The notes beneath the pieces were generated by a model. It saw only the letters and a program-made list of their open reading frames with translations, was not told the DNA's origin and did no database searches. From Streptococcus mitis SK564 (GTDB taxonomy: Bacteria; Bacillota; Bacilli; Lactobacillales; Streptococcaceae): 64,000 nt of DNA. The translations under genes were made by a program, and so were the position numbers. Positions within the stretch are counted from its first letter, which is position 1, and every line of letters begins with the position of its first letter. Below, in pieces: positions 63,484 through 64,000 of the stretch. Location: positions 20,882-84,881 of the forward strand of contig NZ_AEDU01000014.1 in assembly GCF_000148525.1 (NCBI RefSeq), read 5' to 3'.

Positions 63484-63554
63484 AGCGGGTGACGAGAATC
63501 GAACTCGCGACAACAGCTTGGAAGGCTGTAGTTTTACCACTAAACTACACCCGC
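63484..63554 (-). tRNA. tRNA-Gly (TCC)
   Basis: 71 bases. Acceptor GCGGGTG/CACCCGC, anticodon loop CTTCCAA reads TCC, T arm GAGTTCGATTCTC, discriminator T. Confidence 0.95.
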
Positions 63555-63574
63555 ATACATACTATAATTAAAAA

Positions 63575-63647
63575 TGGCGCGAGACGGAATCGAACCGCCG
63601 ACACATGGAGCTTCAATCCATTGCTCTACCAACTGAGCTACCGAGCC
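63575..63647 (-). tRNA. tRNA-Phe (GAA)
   Basis: 73 bases. GGCTCGG start, anticodon loop TTGAAGC reads GAA, T arm CGGTTCGATTCCG, discriminator A. Confidence 0.94.
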
Positions 63648-63650
63648 TTA

Positions 63651-63724
<74 letters not shown>

Positions 63725-63733
63725 TTAATGAAA

Positions 63734-63823
63734 AGGAGGATGTGGGATTCGAACCCACGCACGCTTTTACACGCCTGACGGTTTTCAAGACCGTTCCCTT
63801 CAGCCGGACTTGGGTAATCCTCC
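63734..63823 (-). tRNA. tRNA-Ser (TGA)
   Basis: 90 bases with a long variable arm. Acceptor GGAGGAT/ATCCTCC, anticodon loop CTTGAAA reads TGA. The base after the acceptor stem is T instead of the usual serine discriminator G. Confidence 0.92.
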
Positions 63824-63835
63824 ATAATATTCAAA

Positions 63836-63909
63836 TGGACCTTGTAGGACTTGAACCTACGACCACTCGGTTATGAGCCGAGAGCTCTAACCAGCTGAGC
63901 TAAAGGTCC
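63836..63909 (-). tRNA. tRNA-CAT, probably Ile2 (lysidine-modified)
   Basis: 74 bases. Acceptor GGACCTT/AAGGTCC, loop CTCATAA. Its body matches what I recall of Bacillus tRNA-Ile2, with C4-G69 and C5-G68 pairs used by TilS, and differs from the elongator Met tRNA at 63923-63996. With fMet and Met also present, a third CAT tRNA is best read as Ile2 decoding AUA. Confidence 0.8.
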
Positions 63910-63922
63910 AACAAGATCATTA

Positions 63923-63996
63923 TAGCGGCGAAGGGGATCGAACCCCCGACCTCCCGGGTATGAACCGGACGCTCTAGCCAGCTGAGCTACACCGCC
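63923..63996 (-). tRNA. Elongator tRNA-Met (CAT)
   Basis: 74 bases. GGCGGTGTAGCTCAGC start, anticodon loop TTCATAC, T arm GGGTTCGATCCC. First base pair is G-T, as in the Bacillus homologue; discriminator A. Four bases from the window end, so the cluster probably continues. Confidence 0.92.
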
Positions 63997-64000
63997 ATAT

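Overview
The window is a low-GC Gram-positive chromosome segment from a Streptococcus of the mitis group, i.e. S. pneumoniae or a close relative such as S. mitis or S. pseudopneumoniae. The basis is several signatures together: BOX intergenic repeats, a protein I recognise as the pneumococcal regulator MgaSpn beside its divergent envelope-stress operon, the late-competence gene cclA with a perfect ComX box, the AATGal teichoic-acid aminotransferase/transferase pair, and the sczA-czcD zinc module. Species level cannot be settled from sequence reading alone. Family assignments come from recognising motifs and protein sequences, not from database searches. Layout, left half: 1-1338 holds the 5' part of dnaB and nrdR (minus strand). 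1412-5066 holds a GntR/ABC-2 operon and a one-chain ABC exporter. 5065-6131 is lrgAB. 6298-7484 is a MarR/DUF4649/thioredoxin unit with two matching operator-like palindromes. 7493-9962 is the queuosine precursor operon queCDEF behind a hairpin-rich leader. A BOX element, an aquaporin, an HxlR/DUF2785 pair and a divergent NTF2-like gene follow. 12847-17865 is a housekeeping stretch (pepF, prmA-rsmE, DUF3013-NUDIX-GNAT). 18049-18878 is a HicAB toxin-antitoxin locus with its operator. After two unknown small genes and rarA come 6S RNA and tRNA-Lys. The 3' flank of that tRNA is partly repeated 3.7 kb downstream, bracketing an Rrf2-regulated oxidoreductase/hydrolase/SDR cassette that ends against a 5'-truncated VOC pseudogene. 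Middle: 25919-29794 is mgaSpn and the divergent GlsB-AmaP-DUF2273-Asp23-CsbD operon, in which the GlsB gene carries an in-frame stop and a TTG start. An IS1182-like transposase remnant, a GNAT gene, cclA and an inserted ecsC-like gene follow; ecsC is bracketed by a second copy of the cclA 3' end. 32255-39249 is the complete trpEGDCFBA operon. It is controlled by two tandem Trp T-box leaders with a TrpB-like C-terminal remnant between them. Right half: the AATGal pair, a heterodimeric ABC exporter with one degenerate ATP site, a DUF421/DUF3290 membrane pair, exoA, a guanine-type riboswitch driving xpt-pbuX, the galK-HAD-galT operon with divergent galR, czcD/sczA, pnuC, a MarR/proV/proWX quaternary-amine uptake unit, an O-antigen-ligase-like protein and birA. 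The window closes in a block of eight tRNA genes on the minus strand (Met, Ile-CAT, Ser, fMet, Phe, Gly, Ile, Ser), probably the distal end of an rRNA-tRNA operon that continues beyond position 64000. No CRISPR array, prophage or intact insertion sequence was seen. The most informative features are regulatory or evolutionary: paired operators (MarR/Trx, Rrf2, MarR/ProV), the queC leader, the double T-box, the triplicated ribosome-binding segment at 19411-19449, and two gene cassettes (Rrf2 cassette, ecsC) whose edges are marked by duplicated flanking sequence.
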